NCBI GenBank assembly: GCA_054601695.1
Contig: BAAHQB010000459.1
Location: forward strand, 21,904-85,903
Source: Amorphochlora amoebiformis
Lineage: Eukaryota > Cercozoa > Chlorarachniophyceae
Direction of reading: 5' to 3'
DNA length: 64,000 nucleotides
A program made the position numbers and the translations under genes. Position 1 is the first letter of the stretch. Each line of letters opens with the position of its first letter. The notes beneath the pieces were generated by a model. It was not told the DNA's origin. It was given only the letters and a program-made list of their open reading frames with translations, and did not search any database. This document shows positions 63,367 through 64,000 of the stretch, one piece after another.

Positions 63367-63479
63367 TATATCATTTCATTTCCTATAAAAAAATAAAAGT
63401 TTGCAGATAAATACGTAATCTATAAAGATATCTACATTTAAATATATACATATATATATATATATATATACTAAATACT

Positions 63480-63511
<32 letters not shown>

Positions 63512-63589
63512 CATTTCATTTCCTATAAAAAAATACAACTTTGCACATAAATACGTAATCTATAAAGATATCTACATTTAAATATATAC

Positions 63590-63620
<31 letters not shown>

Positions 63621-63629
63621 CTAAATACT

Positions 63630-63660
<31 letters not shown>

Positions 63661-63910
63661 TATATCATTTCATTTCCTATAAAAAAAATACAAGTTTGCA
63701 GGTAAATACGTAATCTATAAAGATATCTACATTTAAATATATACATATATATATATATGTATATATACTAAATACTTATATATATATATATTATATCATT
63801 TCATTTCCTATAAAAAAATACAAGTTTGCAGAAAAATACGTAATCTATAAAGATATCTACATTTAAATATATACATATATATATATATGTATATATATAT
63901 ACTAAATACT

Positions 63911-63942
<32 letters not shown>

Positions 63943-64000
63943 ATATCATTTCATTTCCTATAAAAAAATACAAGTTTGCAGATAAATACGTAATCTATAA
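62373..64000 (-). CDS. Last two exons of an unidentified gene (5' end off the right edge)
   Basis: Exon 63221..63151 (acceptor TTTTTTATAG, strong donor GTGAGT) and terminal exon 62462..62373 (acceptor ATCTTAG, stop TGA) join in phase 0. They encode the C-terminal 52 residues, including [19 protein letters not shown] and an acidic MMDSEDDEN segment. I do not recognise the protein. The intron holds (TA)n and a pyrimidine-rich tract (62845-63010). Support is splice-site quality, matching phase and coding-like composition. Confidence 0.5.
63370..64000 (-). repeat. Five copies of the acceptor of the right-edge gene
   Basis: Units of 125 to 160 bp repeat the intron end (TAGATATC.TTATAGATTACG ... 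TTTGTATTTTTTTATAG) and the first exon bases GAAATG. Copies start near 63378, 63518, 63675, 63805 and 63956, and the array runs off the edge. It lies upstream of the complete exon 63221..63151. Confidence 0.9.

Overview
This window comes from the nuclear genome of an intron-rich eukaryote. The evidence is GT-AG spliceosomal introns in every gene, conserved eukaryotic proteins, and interstitial TTAGGG arrays. The lineage cannot be fixed from the window: TTAGGG is used by animals, fungi, brown algae and many protists. Most of the sequence is (TA)n microsatellite with (CA)n, (GA)n and (CT)n blocks. Translated, these give long runs of Tyr/Ile or Ser/Leu/Arg/Glu that are not genes. The genes appear only when short exons in the non-repetitive islands are joined by splice sites with matching phase.

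Layout, left to right: NUP96 (-, runs off the left edge) | UPF1 (+) -> <- a 29-exon cholinesterase-fold membrane protein (-) <- a small ankyrin-repeat protein (-) | an APMAP/strictosidine-synthase-like beta-propeller protein (+) -> <- ATG7 (-) | ORC5 (+) -> <- an unidentified gene (-, runs off the right edge). Three head-to-head pairs share promoters of 174, 135 and 108 bp (NUP96/UPF1, ankyrin/APMAP-like, ATG7/ORC5), and the other neighbours are mostly tail to tail. The genes cover unrelated housekeeping jobs: nuclear pore scaffold, nonsense-mediated decay, autophagy conjugation and replication origin recognition. Two further genes encode membrane-associated enzyme-fold proteins. Nothing suggests that they act as one pathway.

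Five gene models were rebuilt exon by exon with consistent reading phase: ATG7 (11 exons, 657 aa), APMAP-like (16 exons, 378 aa), esterase (29 exons, about 713 aa), UPF1 (4 exons, 1104 or 1114 aa) and ORC5 (2 exons, 420 aa). NUP96 has 7 exons in the window (more than 970 aa).

The most unusual feature is that many exons carry tandem arrays of partial copies of themselves in the adjacent intron, always with the flanking splice site. Copies of an exon's 3' end (usually with its donor) lie downstream of that exon. Copies of its 5' end (with its acceptor) lie upstream. No complete duplicate exon was seen. I count about 14 such cases in four genes, with 1 to 13 copies each. These read as splice-site-bearing minisatellites and possible decoy exons. 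Telomere-type repeats also lie inside introns, in two cases directly against a donor site.
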